Positions 8,155 through 18,253 of a stretch of 46,260 nt of DNA are shown here, piece after piece (position 1 is the stretch's first letter; each line of letters begins with the position of its first letter). The stretch is from Hyphomicrobiales bacterium (GTDB lineage Bacteria; Pseudomonadota; Alphaproteobacteria; Rhizobiales; Xanthobacteraceae): positions 1 to 46,260 of the forward strand of contig JACPOA010000072.1 of the NCBI GenBank assembly GCA_016185205.1, in the 5' to 3' direction. The translations under genes were made by a program, and so were the position numbers. Under the pieces are notes generated by a model. The model searched no databases. It saw only the letters and a program-made list of their open reading frames with translations, and was not told where the DNA came from.

Positions 8155-9807
8155 ATGCCAGGGCCAGTCACCGTCTTCAGCGCCAAGAAGATTATCACCA
8201 TGGACGCATCGGTCGGCGAAGCCACGCACGTCGCCGTGCGGGATGGCATCATCCTCGAGGTCGGCGATGTCGATGACTGCGCGGCTTGGGGGCCTTATAT
8301 CCTCGACGATCGCTTTTCCGACTGCGTCCTGATTCCGGGCCTGATCGAGAGCCACGCCCATCTGCTGGACGGAATGCTGTGGGCCAAATCCGAGTATGTG
8401 GGCCCCGTCGACCGCCATGATCCGTCGGGCAAGTTGCGCGAGGGCCTGAACAACGTTCCGGCCCTCATCGGCCGGATGAAGGAGATCGAGGCAAGGATGG
8501 CCGATCCCACCAAGCCGCTCATTGCCTGGGGCGTGGACCCGTCGCTCAACGATCCGATCACACCCATCACACGCCACGACCTCGACCAGGTTTCGAAGAC
8601 TCGCCCGATCTTCGTTCTCCATACGAGCTGTCACATCGCTTACGTCAATACCGCGACGCTGGCGCTTGCGAACTACGCCGCCATCAAGGCGCCCGGGGTC
8701 CTGCGCGACGCCTCGGGCACCCCGACGGGTGAGCTGCAGGAGATGGCGTCCATGATGGCCGCCATCAGGGCCGTGGCGTCCGATCTGATCGGCGGCTCGA
8801 CTGACGCCGAGCAATTCTACAACTTCGCCAAGGTCGCCCAGGCGCGCGGCGCAACGACCATCGTCGACGGCGGGGGCAGCACCTACTTCGAGCCCGCCTT
8901 CCTCGCGGCGGCGCTCGCTGTCACCTCGGTGCCCGATTTCCCCGCGCGTATCGTGGCGCATCATAACGGGATCACGGTTCCGTCCGCCCAGGATATGATC
9001 AAATTCGCGGCCATGCTGAAAGGCGAGGGCAACGACAAGCTCGTCTTTCAAGGCGTCAAGATCCTGCTCGACGGATCCAATCAGGGCTTCACCGGACGAC
9101 TGCGGCCGCCGGGATATCTCGGCACCGGCGTGAACGGTCTGTGGAACCGTGCGCCCGACGAGCTGAGGCAGCTCGTGCCGGCACTGCACGACGCGGGCCT
9201 ACAGATTGTCGCCCATTGCAATGCCGATCAGGCGGCCGAGATGTTCATCGAGGCAGTCACCCTGGCCCAGGCGCGCAAACCGCGCTTCGACCATCGGCAC
9301 TTCATCGTCCACGGCCAGTTGCTCGACGAGTCCCTGCTGCGCCGCATGGTATCGCTCGGCATCCATGCGACGTTGTTCTCCAATCACCTCTACTACTGGG
9401 GCGAGTTCCATCGCGCCCACACCTTCGGCGCCTTTCGTGCAGCCGCAATGAATCCTGCGGCGACGGCGCTACGTCTCGGCGTGGTCGTTGCTGCCCACAG
9501 CGACGCGCCAGTGTCGCCTGTCGATCCGCTGCTCACCCTGTGGTGTGCCGCCAACCGAGTGACGAGTGCCGGCCGGGTGCTCGGGCCCGGAGAGCGGGTG
9601 AGCGCCTACGACGCGCTGAAGATGATGACGTTCAATGCAGCGTATCTACTGCATCGCGACCACGAGATCGGCAGCATCCGGGTTGGCAAGCGTGCCGATT
9701 TCGCTGTCCTCGCGCACGACCCGCTCGCCGTCGATCCCATGACCATAAAAGACATCCCGGTCCAGGCGACGATCCTGGGCGGGCGTGTCTTTCCGATTGT
9801 CGGCTGA
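8155..9807 (+). CDS. YtcJ-type metal-dependent amidohydrolase (amidohydrolase 3)
   Basis: A 550-residue cytoplasmic hydrolase. ATG 8155 is chosen over ATG 8149 because the GAGGAG ribosome binding site at 8141-8146 then has normal spacing. Order of motifs: a small composite beta domain at the N-terminus, PGLIESHAH with metal-binding H67 and H69, a HCN motif near residue 360 and HGQLL near 385 for further metal or substrate contacts, AHSDAPV near 450 supplying the catalytic aspartate, and a terminal KRADFAVLAHDPL returning to the beta domain. The family covers formamidases, exoenzymes and hydrolases of exocyclic amides, so the substrate cannot be fixed. A CobW-type GTPase follows after 6 bases, suggesting metal delivery to this enzyme. 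Confidence 0.85.
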   Translation: MPGPVTVFSAKKIITMDASVGEATHVAVRDGIILEVGDVDDCAAWGPYILDDRFSDCVLIPGLIESHAHLLDGMLWAKSEYVGPVDRHDPSGKLREGLNNVPALIGRMKEIEARMADPTKPLIAWGVDPSLNDPITPITRHDLDQVSKTRPIFVLHTSCHIAYVNTATLALANYAAIKAPGVLRDASGTPTGELQEMASMMAAIRAVASDLIGGSTDAEQFYNFAKVAQARGATTIVDGGGSTYFEPAFLAAALAVTSVPDFPARIVAHHNGITVPSAQDMIKFAAMLKGEGNDKLVFQGVKILLDGSNQGFTGRLRPPGYLGTGVNGLWNRAPDELRQLVPALHDAGLQIVAHCNADQAAEMFIEAVTLAQARKPRFDHRHFIVHGQLLDESLLRRMVSLGIHATLFSNHLYYWGEFHRAHTFGAFRAAAMNPAATALRLGVVVAAHSDAPVSPVDPLLTLWCAANRVTSAGRVLGPGERVSAYDALKMMTFNAAYLLHRDHEIGSIRVGKRADFAVLAHDPLAVDPMTIKDIPVQATILGGRVFPIVG

Positions 9808-9813
9808 CGGTCC

Positions 9814-10827
9814 GTGAACGATTCCCGAAAGAGCGACGGGACGAGTCGACTTCCTGTCACCGTGATCGGCGGCTATCTCGGAGCCGGCAAGACAACGTTG
9901 CTCAATCGTCTACTGGCGGAACCGCACGGGATGAAGCTTGCCGTGCTCGTCAACGATTTCGGCAGCGTGAACGTCGATGCGGCCCTCATCGCGAACCGCA
10001 ACGGCGAGACCATCAGCCTCACCAACGGATGTGTCTGCTGTACGATCGGCGACAATCTCGGCCTCGCCCTGCACGATCTCGCCGAGCGTCCCGACGGCCC
10101 CGAGCACATCATCATCGAGGCGAGCGGTGTCGCCGATCCCGGCAAGATCGCACACTATGCCGCGAGCCATCCGCGCCTGGTGCTTGACAGCATCGTCGTG
10201 GTCGCCGATGCTGAGACCGTCCGGGTGCGCGCTGCAGACAAGTATGTCGGCGACCTCGTCCGACTGCAGCTCGCCACCGCCGACGTGATCGTGCTGAGCA
10301 AGACCGATCTGGTCGGTGCCGATGCTTGCCGGCCGGTTCAGTGCTGGATCGAATCCGAAGTTCCTGACGCGCGCCTTCTCGCGACGCCGGGGGCCAACTT
10401 GTTCGCTGAGCTTCTTCTCGGTCAGAGGACCGCGCTTGCCCGGCGGATGGGTGCAGGCGGCGACGACCATCGACAGACATTTGCCGCGTGGACCTTCAGC
10501 CGCGAACGACCGCTGGATGGCGCGGCGCTGCGCGCGACGATCGCCTCGCTGCCGCCCGCGGTGCTCCGCGCCAAGGGCATCGTAAGACTGGCCGAGGAGC
10601 CTGGTCGTCGGTTCGTGTTGCAGCTTGTCGGTCGCCGCTGGTCGCTCGAACGCATGGATATCGACGACAGCTACGACGGCTTGCCATCGGCGCGCAGCAC
10701 GATCGTCTGCATCGGTCCCGCCGCTCAACTGGATCCAGCGCGTCTCGAGGCGCTCTTCGCGCGCGTGGCCCCCGCCATTGTCCCGGCGGCCATCGCGGCC
10801 TTGCTGCAACGGGAGGACAGACCATGA
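9814..10827 (+). CDS. CobW/COG0523-family GTPase, putative metallochaperone
   Basis: A 337-residue protein with a GTG start, 6 bases behind the hydrolase. It shows the G1 P-loop GGYLGAGKTT (residues 19-28), the COG0523 metal-binding GCVCC motif (72-76), a switch region EASGVADP and a G4-like SKTD. The C-terminal CobW domain (about residues 225-335) is present. COG0523 proteins load zinc, cobalt or iron into client enzymes using GTP. Its tight linkage to a metal-dependent amidohydrolase points to that enzyme as client, which is inference. The stop overlaps the next start as ATGA, so hydrolase, chaperone and MFS exporter are one operon. Confidence 0.88.
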   Translation: MNDSRKSDGTSRLPVTVIGGYLGAGKTTLLNRLLAEPHGMKLAVLVNDFGSVNVDAALIANRNGETISLTNGCVCCTIGDNLGLALHDLAERPDGPEHIIIEASGVADPGKIAHYAASHPRLVLDSIVVVADAETVRVRAADKYVGDLVRLQLATADVIVLSKTDLVGADACRPVQCWIESEVPDARLLATPGANLFAELLLGQRTALARRMGAGGDDHRQTFAAWTFSRERPLDGAALRATIASLPPAVLRAKGIVRLAEEPGRRFVLQLVGRRWSLERMDIDDSYDGLPSARSTIVCIGPAAQLDPARLEALFARVAPAIVPAAIAALLQREDRP

Positions 10828-12347
10828 GCGAGATGGCGCGCGTATCGGGGAGCGGATCGGCTCTGTTTGCGCTGGTCGGCGCGTCGTTGCCCATGAATCT
10901 CGATCCGGCGATCCACAACATTGCCGTCGTCGCCGCCGGCAACGCGCTGCACATGACCGGCGCCGAACGGTCGCTGGCAGCGAGCATCGGCACGCTCTGC
11001 ATCGCCGCCACCATCCTGGCGACAGGCAGCCTGGGCGACCGGCTGGGCCGCAAGAAGGTGATGTTGCTGGGCTTGCTCGTGACTCTGGCCGGCGGGGTCG
11101 TCACCGCCTTGGCGCCGAGCTCTACCGTGTTCGCCGTCGGTCGCGCGCTGTCGGGCATGGGATTCGCTGCCTCGTTCGGACTTTCCTTTGCGCTGCTTCG
11201 CGCCATCGCGCCCGAGCCGGATGCCCTGGCGCGCACCGTTGCGAAGTGGCTGGCGCTGCAGACTTTCGCCATCGTGATTCTGTGCGTGGCCGGCGGCTAC
11301 CTGGCCGGCGTGAACTGGCGAGCGGCCTACCTGGTGGGCCCTCTGGTCGGCGTGCTGGCCCTGGCCTGGTGCCTGAAAGCCGTGCCCGAGGCGAAGGATC
11401 CTGCGACCCACCGCTTCGACACCGTGGGTCTGGTCCTGGTGGCGGTCGGCCTGGTCAGCGCGCTCTATGCTGTCAGCAATGCCGCATCGTCGGGTTGGCT
11501 GAGCGCCAAGGTGACGGTTCCGCTGGCGGCCGGCCTGGTGGTCCTGGTCGCTTTCGGCGTCTGGGAATGGCGCTCCCCTAAGCCCGCTTTCCCGATCCGC
11601 GCCTTCGCCGATCCGCAACTGATGGTCGGCGCGCTGTCCGGCGTCGCCTTCAATGTCGGCAACGCCGTCGTCGCCATCCAGCTCTCGCTGCTGTGGCAGT
11701 ACGTCTACCGCTACAAGCCGCTCGAGGTGAGCCTGGGACAGCTTCCTTTCATCATCGCCTGTATAGGTGCGGCGACCTGGGCCGGCAGCCTGGTGGCGCG
11801 TGGCGTGTCCATGCGGCTGCTCGTCCCGGCAGGGCTGCTCGCCATGGCCGCTGCCCTGGCGGCGATGGCCTTCGCCGGCGAATCGACTCCGTACTTCATG
11901 TTCGTGATTCCCTTGCTCGCGGCGGGCGCCGGCCTGATGCTGACTCAGACGCCGACTGCCAACGTCTTCGTCGCCAAACCGCCGCCTGCGCTGGTCGGCG
12001 CGGTCGGCTCGTCGCGGACGGCCTTCGGCCAGCTCGGCTTCGCCTTCGGATTGGCGCTGAGCTCGTCGCTGCTCTACGGCATGTTCAACCCGCTGCTGCG
12101 ACAACGCCTCGACGAGGCCGGCGCCACGCCCGGCGAGCAGGCCCAGGCCATCGGCATTCTCCAGTCCTATGTGCAGACCGGAGACACCGAGAGGTTCGAC
12201 GCAAAGCTGGTGCATGAGGTCATCGCCAGCGGCACCTCGGCCTACCTGACCAGCTACCGCGTCACGATGCTGATCATGGCCGCGCTGATCGCGCTGACGG
12301 CGGCTGCGTGTTTCTGGATTCTGCCGCGCCGTGCCCCGAAGGCCTGA
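10824..12347 (+). CDS. MFS transporter, DHA2 (14-helix) drug/metabolite exporter-like
   Basis: A 507-residue membrane protein starting at ATG 10824, overlapping the chaperone stop by 4 bases; the frame is open upstream but only as a shadow. About 14 hydrophobic helices are present, with the MFS motif A GSLGDRLGRKKVML between helices 2 and 3 and a GRALSGMGFAAS segment (helix 4 region), both typical of the DHA2 proton-antiport exporters. The helix count and length fit this subfamily. It may move a substrate or product of the linked hydrolase across the inner membrane. Direction of transport cannot be read from sequence. Confidence 0.85.
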   Translation: MSEMARVSGSGSALFALVGASLPMNLDPAIHNIAVVAAGNALHMTGAERSLAASIGTLCIAATILATGSLGDRLGRKKVMLLGLLVTLAGGVVTALAPSSTVFAVGRALSGMGFAASFGLSFALLRAIAPEPDALARTVAKWLALQTFAIVILCVAGGYLAGVNWRAAYLVGPLVGVLALAWCLKAVPEAKDPATHRFDTVGLVLVAVGLVSALYAVSNAASSGWLSAKVTVPLAAGLVVLVAFGVWEWRSPKPAFPIRAFADPQLMVGALSGVAFNVGNAVVAIQLSLLWQYVYRYKPLEVSLGQLPFIIACIGAATWAGSLVARGVSMRLLVPAGLLAMAAALAAMAFAGESTPYFMFVIPLLAAGAGLMLTQTPTANVFVAKPPPALVGAVGSSRTAFGQLGFAFGLALSSSLLYGMFNPLLRQRLDEAGATPGEQAQAIGILQSYVQTGDTERFDAKLVHEVIASGTSAYLTSYRVTMLIMAALIALTAAACFWILPRRAPKA

Positions 12348-12353
12348 ACGCCG

Positions 12354-13600
12354 ATGGGTTGCGGCCGGCCCGCGGCGCTTGCGGCGGTCGCTGCCGTCGT
12401 GGCATCGGGCGCTGCCTTTGCGCAGCAATCGGACACGCCGGTCGTGAAACCGGTCGGCCAGATCCACGACAAGCTTCGAATGGCCAAGGAAAGGGAAGGG
12501 GCCGCGCTGGCCGGCGAGATCAGCGATGTCGCTTCCCGTTATGCCCGGATGAAGAAGCAGATCGCGGACGATACTGGGATCAGCTTCTCGATGGACTTTC
12601 CTGTCCTGAGCCAATGGGGGCGCCCAAGGGAGCCTACGATGCCGTGCAGGCCCTCTTCACCCCGAACCTGAACTGGCAGGCCTTCAGCGATCCCCGACTG
12701 GGCGTCGGCTCCTTTCAGTTCGCCTACCTCACGGCCCAGTATTGGTCCCGGGCAAATGCTGCCGACCTGGTCGGCAGCCTCGATCTCGCGAGTCCGATCA
12801 ACGCCTGGCCGGCCAACGTCAAGTTCTTCAAGCAGGCGACTTACACGCACCAGTTTCCCGGCCATTGGCTCGCCGTCACGCTCGGCCAGTACCCGTTCTC
12901 GAGCTTCGACGGCAATGCCTATGCCAACGATCAGCAGCTGGGCTTCATCGCGAACTCGTTGTCCCAGAACGGCAGCCAGAACTATTCGAAGGCAAGCCTG
13001 GGCGCCTACCTGCAGGTCAATCCCATCCGCGAAGCCACCCTTGCCGCGGGCTTCCATGATGCCAACAACCTCACCGGCAGCTACCTCCAGTTCGGGACGA
13101 TTGGGCAGGGGCCTTATGCCTGGTTCCTGTACGGTGCCTGGTCGCCCGACATCGCTCCCTTGGGCCAGGGCCTATATCTGCTCTTCTACTACAACCTTCC
13201 CAGCGCGCCGGTTCAACCGCGGGCGAGTGATGGCCTCTCCTTCAGCGCCTCCCAGCCGGTCGGCAAGAAGTGGGGTTTGTTCCTGCGCGCCAATACCGCC
13301 TGGAACTCTAGCTTCGCCGTGCAGTCATCAATCGCAGGCGGCGCGGTCTACAACGATCCTCTCGGTCGCAATCCGCTCGACCAGATCGGACTGGGCATGG
13401 CCTGGAACCGGACAAACATGAGCCTGTATGCGGGCTCTTTCGTTCGACCCAGCGAAACGATGTTCGAACTCTACTGGAACTGGCAGCTCTTCAAGCACCT
13501 GGTGATCACACCCGACGTTCAACTCTATTTGCAGCCGGCGCTGACACCCAGCGAGGAGATGGCTGTCGTCTTCACGATCCGGGTCACGAAACTGTTTTGA
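12354..13600 (+). pseudogene. outer-membrane porin (OprB-like), single frameshift
   Basis: The gene starts at ATG 12354, 6 bases after the MFS stop, with a signal peptide ending in GAAFAQQ. A short charged helical segment (residues about 30-65) follows, then DDTGISFSMDFPVLSQWG. Here the frame shifts by one base at the G5 run 12616-12620, where six Gs would restore it. The rest reads on as GAPKGAYDAVQALFTPN and a long barrel to a C-terminal VVFTIRVTKLF. The reconstructed protein is about 415 residues, the size and style of carbohydrate-selective OprB porins, though the assignment to OprB is tentative. Because the only lesion is in a homopolymer, a sequencing error is quite possible and the gene may be intact. 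Confidence 0.7.
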
Positions 13601-13666
13601 TCCCGGTCTTGAGTTAAGGGGACACGATGACTTTTCCCGAGCGTCCCATCGAAAGGCATTGAACCC

Positions 13667-16600
13667 ATGTCGCCGAATGCGTCCGTTTCGCAGCCCCCCA
13701 TGAAGCCACTCATCGGCAATCTGGCCGAGCTGCGGGCCGGTGGCTTCATTCAGAGCCTCATGGATCTGTCACGCACTTACGGCGCCTTCTTCAAGCTCAC
13801 GATCATCGACCGGAACGTCTACGTCGCGAGCTCGCAGGAACTGGTCAACGAACTCTGCGACGAGACCCGATTCAGCAAGCGCGTCCAGGGGGCGCTGCAG
13901 GAAATCCGCGCTGTCACCGGCGACGCCCTGTTCACGGCCCACGGCCACGAACCGAACTGGGCCAAGGCCCACCGGATACTCATGCCCGCTTTTGGGCCGA
14001 TCGCCATCCGCGGCATGTTCGACAACATGCTCGACATCGCCGACCAGATGTTCGTGCGCTGGGAGCGGTTCGGCGCCAATGCCATCATCGATGTCCCCGA
14101 CAACATGACGCGCCTGACGCTCGACACGATTGCGCTGTGCGCCTTCGACTACCGCTTCAACAGCTTCTACCAGGACGAGATGCATCCCTTCGTGGCCGCC
14201 ATGGTGGGAGCGCTCCAGGAAGCCTCGGAACGCTCGCGGCGGCCGAAGTTGGTCAGCACCCTCATGTTGTCCAAGGCGCGCCAATTCCAGGCCGACAAGG
14301 AACTCATGGATTCCATAGCGCGGGAACTGATCGCCGAACGGCGCCGCGACCCCAAGGGCAACGACAAGCACGACCTCCTCAATCTCATGCTCAACAGCGT
14401 CGATCCCGTCACCGGCGAGAAGCTGAGCGACGAGAACATCGGCTACCAGATGATCACTTTCCTGATCGCCGGTCATGAGACCACGAGTGGCCTGCTGTCC
14501 TTCGCGACTTACTTGCTGCTGAAGAATCCGGCCGTTCTCCAGCAAGCCCGCGGCATCGTCGACGAGGTTCTCGGCGAGGCGATGCCACGCGTCGAGCATC
14601 TGGCACAGCTTCGCTACATCGAACAGATCCTGATGGAGAGCCTGCGCATCTGGCCGACCGCAGCCGCTTTCTTGGTCAGGCCGCTGCAGGACACCGTGCT
14701 GGCCGGAAAGTACCCGCTGACCACCGAAGACACCGTCCTGATCCTGGAGCCGATGCTCCATCGCGACCCCAAGGTCTGGGGCGAGGATGTGGAGGCCTTT
14801 CGGCCAGAGCGGTTCGCCCAGGAGAACGCGAGCCATCTGCCGCCGAATGCCTGGAAGCCCTTCGGCAACGGCGCCCGGGCCTGCATTGGACGTCCCTTCG
14901 CCCTGCAGGAGGCCCAGCTCGTTCTGGCGATGATGCTGCAGCGTTTCGACTTCGTGCTCGACGACCCGTCCTACACCCTCAAGATCCGCGAGACGCTGAC
15001 GCTCAAGCCCGAAGGCTTGCGCATCCGCGCCCGGGCACGCCGCACGGCGGGATCCCTGCTGCGCAGCGCTGTGCCGGCCGCCCCGCAGGGAACGCTGACG
15101 CTGCAGTCCGCTCCCCGCAGCTCCGCGGGCGCCGGCGCAACGCCGCTCCTCATCCTCTACGACAGCAACACCGGCTCGTCGGAGGCCTTCGCCAATCGCA
15201 TCGCCGGCGACGCGCCATCGGACGGCTACGCCGGCAACCTGCCCAAGGACGGCGCGGTCATTGTGGTGACCGCATCCTACGAAGGCCAGCCGCCGGACAA
15301 TGCCCGCCAGTTCGTCTCCTACGTCGAGTCGCTGGCGGACGGCGCGCTGGGCGGCGCGCGCTTCGCGGTCTTCGGCTGCGGCAATCGGCAGTGGGCGCGG
15401 ACCTATCAGGCCATTCCCAAACGCGTCGACGCAGCGCTCGCGAAGGCTGGCGCAGTGCGGATCGTCGAGCGCGGCGAGACCGATTCTGGCGGTGACTTCT
15501 TCGGCGCCTTCGACGAATGGTATGCCGCGCTCCTGCCGCGGCTTGGCAGCGCGCCGGGCAAGGACGTAACAGCCCCGCCGGCTTCAGCCGGATTGCAGGT
15601 CAAATTCGTCAAGGCCGGCCGCGAAAGCGCGCTGCGCCTTGGCGACCTGCAGCAGGGCACCGTCATCGAGAACCGCGAGCTGGTCGACATGAGCGCGCCC
15701 CACGCCCGCTCCAAGCGGCACATCGAGTTCGCCCTGCCCGACTGCATGACCTACCGTGCCGGCGACTATCTTGCCGTGCTGGCGCGCAATCCGGACGAGA
15801 TGGTCGATCGGGTTCTGCGGCGCTTCGGCCTGACGTCCGACACGCTCGTGGTGCTCCGCCGCGACGCTGGTTCGGCCAGCCTGCCGACTGGTCGGCCCGT
15901 CAGCTGTGGTGAACTGCGTCGAACTATGTCGAGCTTGCCCAGCCCGCGACGCGGGCCCAGGTGGCCGCCCTTGCCGCCGTCACGCCGTGCCCTCCGGAAA
16001 GGGCCGAGCTGGAGGCGATGGCGGGCGAGAAGCACGAGACGCACGTGCTCGAGCGGCGCTGCAGCGTCATCGATTTGCTCGACCGCTTCCAGTCCTGCTC
16101 GCTGGGTTTCGGCCAGTATCTGGACATGCTGCCGCCCATGCGCGCCCGGCAGTATTCCATTTCGTCGTCGCCGCTGCGGAAACCGGACCACGTCACGCTG
16201 ACGGTCGCCGTTGTCGATGCGCCGGCACTTTCCGGCGCCGGCCGCTTCCGAGGGGTCGCCTCATCCTATCTGGCGCAGATGCAGCCGGGCGACCGCGTCT
16301 CCCTTGCGGTCCGCCCCTCCAACGCCCGCTTCCATCCTCCGGCGGATCCGAAAACCCCGATCATCATGATCTGCGCCGGCTCGGGCGTGGCCCCCTTCCG
16401 CGGCTTCCTGCAGGACCGGGCCATGCAGAAGCAAGGCGGCCAGGAGGTCGGGCCCGCTCTGCTTTTCTTCGGCACCAACCATCCCGAGGTCGACTACCTC
16501 TACCGGGAGGAGTTCGAGCAATGGCAACGGGCCGGCATTGCGACGGTGCTGCCGGCCTTCTCCGACCGACCGGACGGCGAAGTGTCGTTCGTGCAGCACC

Positions 16601-16809
16601 GGGTCTGGGCCGAGCGCGGGCAAGTCGGGGATCTCTTCCGGCGGAACGGCGTCGTCTATGTCTGCGGTGACGGCCGGCAGATGGCGCCGGCCGTCCGCGA
16701 AACCCTAGTCCGTATCTATCAGGAGGCGTCGGGTGCCAGCGATTCCGAGGCCCAGCGATGGGTTGATGTTATCGAGCACGAACGTTACGTATCGGACGTT
16801 TTCGCCTGA
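13667..16809 (+). pseudogene. self-sufficient cytochrome P450-reductase fusion (CYP102 type), single frameshift
   Basis: The P450 heme domain occupies residues 1 to about 455: I-helix AGHETTSG at 268-275 and the heme loop FGNGARACIGR from 399, with ligand Cys406. A linker and FMN flavodoxin domain (LLILYDSNTGSSEAF; VTASYEGQPPDNA) follow, then a ferredoxin-reductase part with FAD motif RQYSISSSP and NADPH motif ICAGSGVAPFRGF. The full span of about 1047 residues equals Bacillus P450 BM3 and relatives, which hydroxylate fatty acids at subterminal positions using NADPH. At about 15917-15919 one base is missing (ELR joins SNYVELAQP only after a shift), which would separate most of the FAD/NADPH module. 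This could be a real lesion or a read error; all motifs are otherwise intact. Confidence 0.85.
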
Positions 16810-16845
16810 TCACATTGTCGAGGGAGCGCTGACTTCGACGGCACG

Positions 16846-17364
16846 TTGATCAACGGCTATTCCGCTCTGGCCTTCTATACCGACAGGCTCCGGCGCGGCG
16901 AGATGGGGCTAGATCCGTTGCGCCAAGTGCGGGAGTTGGTGCGAGAGGTCTTGAATGGGCTGAACCGCAGCTTCGGCAGGCTGTATTCGCGGGAGGGCCG
17001 GCCGTCGATCCCGCCCGAGCAACTGCTCAGCGCGCTTCTGCTGCAGGCATTCTATGGCATCCGGTCGGAACGACAGCTGATGGAGCAGCTCGACTATAAC
17101 CTGCTGTTTCGCTGGTTCGTCGGGCTGTCACCCGACGATCGAGTGTGGGATGCAACCTCCTTCACCAAGAACCGCGAACGGCTCCAGCAAGGCGATGTGT
17201 TGCAAAAGTTCATGGCCAGGCTGCTGGCTCATCCCAAGGTCAACCCCTTGCTGTTGTCGGACGAGCACTTCTCGGTCGACGGCACGCTGATCGAGGCATG
17301 GGCCTCGCACAAGAGCTTCAAGCCGAAGGACGACAACAAGGATGACGACGGCTCGAACCGATGA
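16846..17364 (+). mobile_element. IS5-family transposase, N-terminal fragment
   Basis: About 170 residues of an IS5-group transposase can be read. They include GRPSIPPEQLLSALLLQAFY, the RSERQLMEQLDYNLLFRWFVG block and DATSFTKNRERL, then DEHFSVDGTLIEAWAS, whose aspartate (VDGT) is the first member of the DDE triad. The frame stops at 17362-17364; intact proteins are about 350 residues, so the second D and E are absent. The start is a TTG without a clear ribosome binding site and the first 25 residues look atypical. The break coincides with the beginning of an unrelated ISAzo13-type transposase tail, so one element has been replaced or deleted into another. Confidence 0.75.
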
Positions 17365-17677
17365 CCTCGGTCTCGCCATCACTGTCTGCCATCTGCCGCC
17401 CGGCACCGGCAAGTGGAGCAAGATCGAGCATCGGCTGTTCTCGTCCATCACCCAGAACTGGCGCGGCAAGCCGCTCGTCAGCCACCAGGTCATCGTCCAG
17501 CTGATCGCTGCCACCACAACCAACCAGGACCGGCCTCAAGGTGCGCTGCGAACTCGACCCCAACAGCTGCCGGCCGGTATCAAGGTCGCCGACGCCGAAC
17601 TCGCCAGCGTCAACCTGCTGCGCCACCTCTTCCCCGGCGAATGGAACTACACGATAGCGCCGCGCCGCTATCCATGA
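17357..17677 (+). mobile_element. ISAzo13-family transposase, C-terminal fragment
   Basis: Reading from DDLGLAITVCHLPPG through SKIEHRLFSSITQNW, GKPLVSHQVIVQLI and finally LLRHLFPGEWNYTIAP, this is the last third of an ISAzo13-type transposase. The middle stretch is out of frame: TGLKVRCELDPNS, the family sequence, lies in the next frame at about 17538-17577, so two compensating single-base shifts have occurred. The 5' two thirds are missing and the fragment is joined directly to the IS5-type fragment. A related tail lies inverted at 22580-22723. Confidence 0.75.
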
Positions 17678-17728
17678 TGCGATTGTTCTTCAACAGGCCC
17701 TTAGCAGGGCTAACGCCGGGCCGCCAGA

Positions 17729-18196
17729 TCAGCCGCCTTCCGCGCCGACCGTATCGAATGAAACCGAAATACGCATCGGGTGCTTCAGCGAGTCGCTGAC
17801 CTTGCATGCGGCGGCGATCTTCTGGAGCTTCGCTCGTTGTTCGGCGCTCAAATCGCCCAAAATCGACACGCTCACGTCGATGCCCCCAATGCGGGCCGGA
17901 TTTTCTGCCATCACGTCGGTCAGCGCGACCGAGATTCCGTCGAGAGGATATCCGTGACTCCGTGCAAAGATCGCCATCATGCCCGCGATGCACGTGCCCA
18001 GTGAACCCAGCAAAAGCTCACCCGGCCTGATGCCTGGATCGCTGCCGTCGCAAACGTCCTTCGGAGACATGACGCCTTGACGCGGCAGGAACCCTTTTAT
18101 GGTGGTGCTTCCGGTGTCGATGAGAAGCTCATCCTTACCGACGTAGCCAACGATCACGCGGGACGAACCCTTTCTCGATGCATTTTGTTCAGTCAT
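17729..18196 (-). CDS. OsmC-family protein
   Basis: A 155-residue protein starting at the ATG of 18194-18196; the frame is open further but the homologous part begins here. It has the OsmC/Ohr fold signals: GYVGKDELLID, PGELLLGSLGTCIAGMM with a cysteine in the centre of the long helix, and AAACKVSDSLKHP with the second conserved cysteine. OsmC/Ohr proteins reduce organic hydroperoxides using this cysteine pair; the more divergent members have unproven roles. It is on the same strand as, and 57 bases downstream of, the TRAP operon, so it may be its last gene. The C-terminus ends in GAEGG. Confidence 0.8.
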   Translation of the reverse strand: MTEQNASRKGSSRVIVGYVGKDELLIDTGSTTIKGFLPRQGVMSPKDVCDGSDPGIRPGELLLGSLGTCIAGMMAIFARSHGYPLDGISVALTDVMAENPARIGGIDVSVSILGDLSAEQRAKLQKIAAACKVSDSLKHPMRISVSFDTVGAEGG

Positions 18197-18253
18197 AGTC
18201 CGCCTCTGTGGTTCCATCACCAGCCGCAACGCCGCCAACCGCCGCGCGGGCAG

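Noticed and set aside
10725-12614. A 629-aa open frame on the minus strand across the MFS gene
   Set aside because: It is antisense shadow of a GC-rich gene: low hydrophobic content, Arg/Gln/His-rich composition and no motif, while the + strand has a clear 14-helix transporter.
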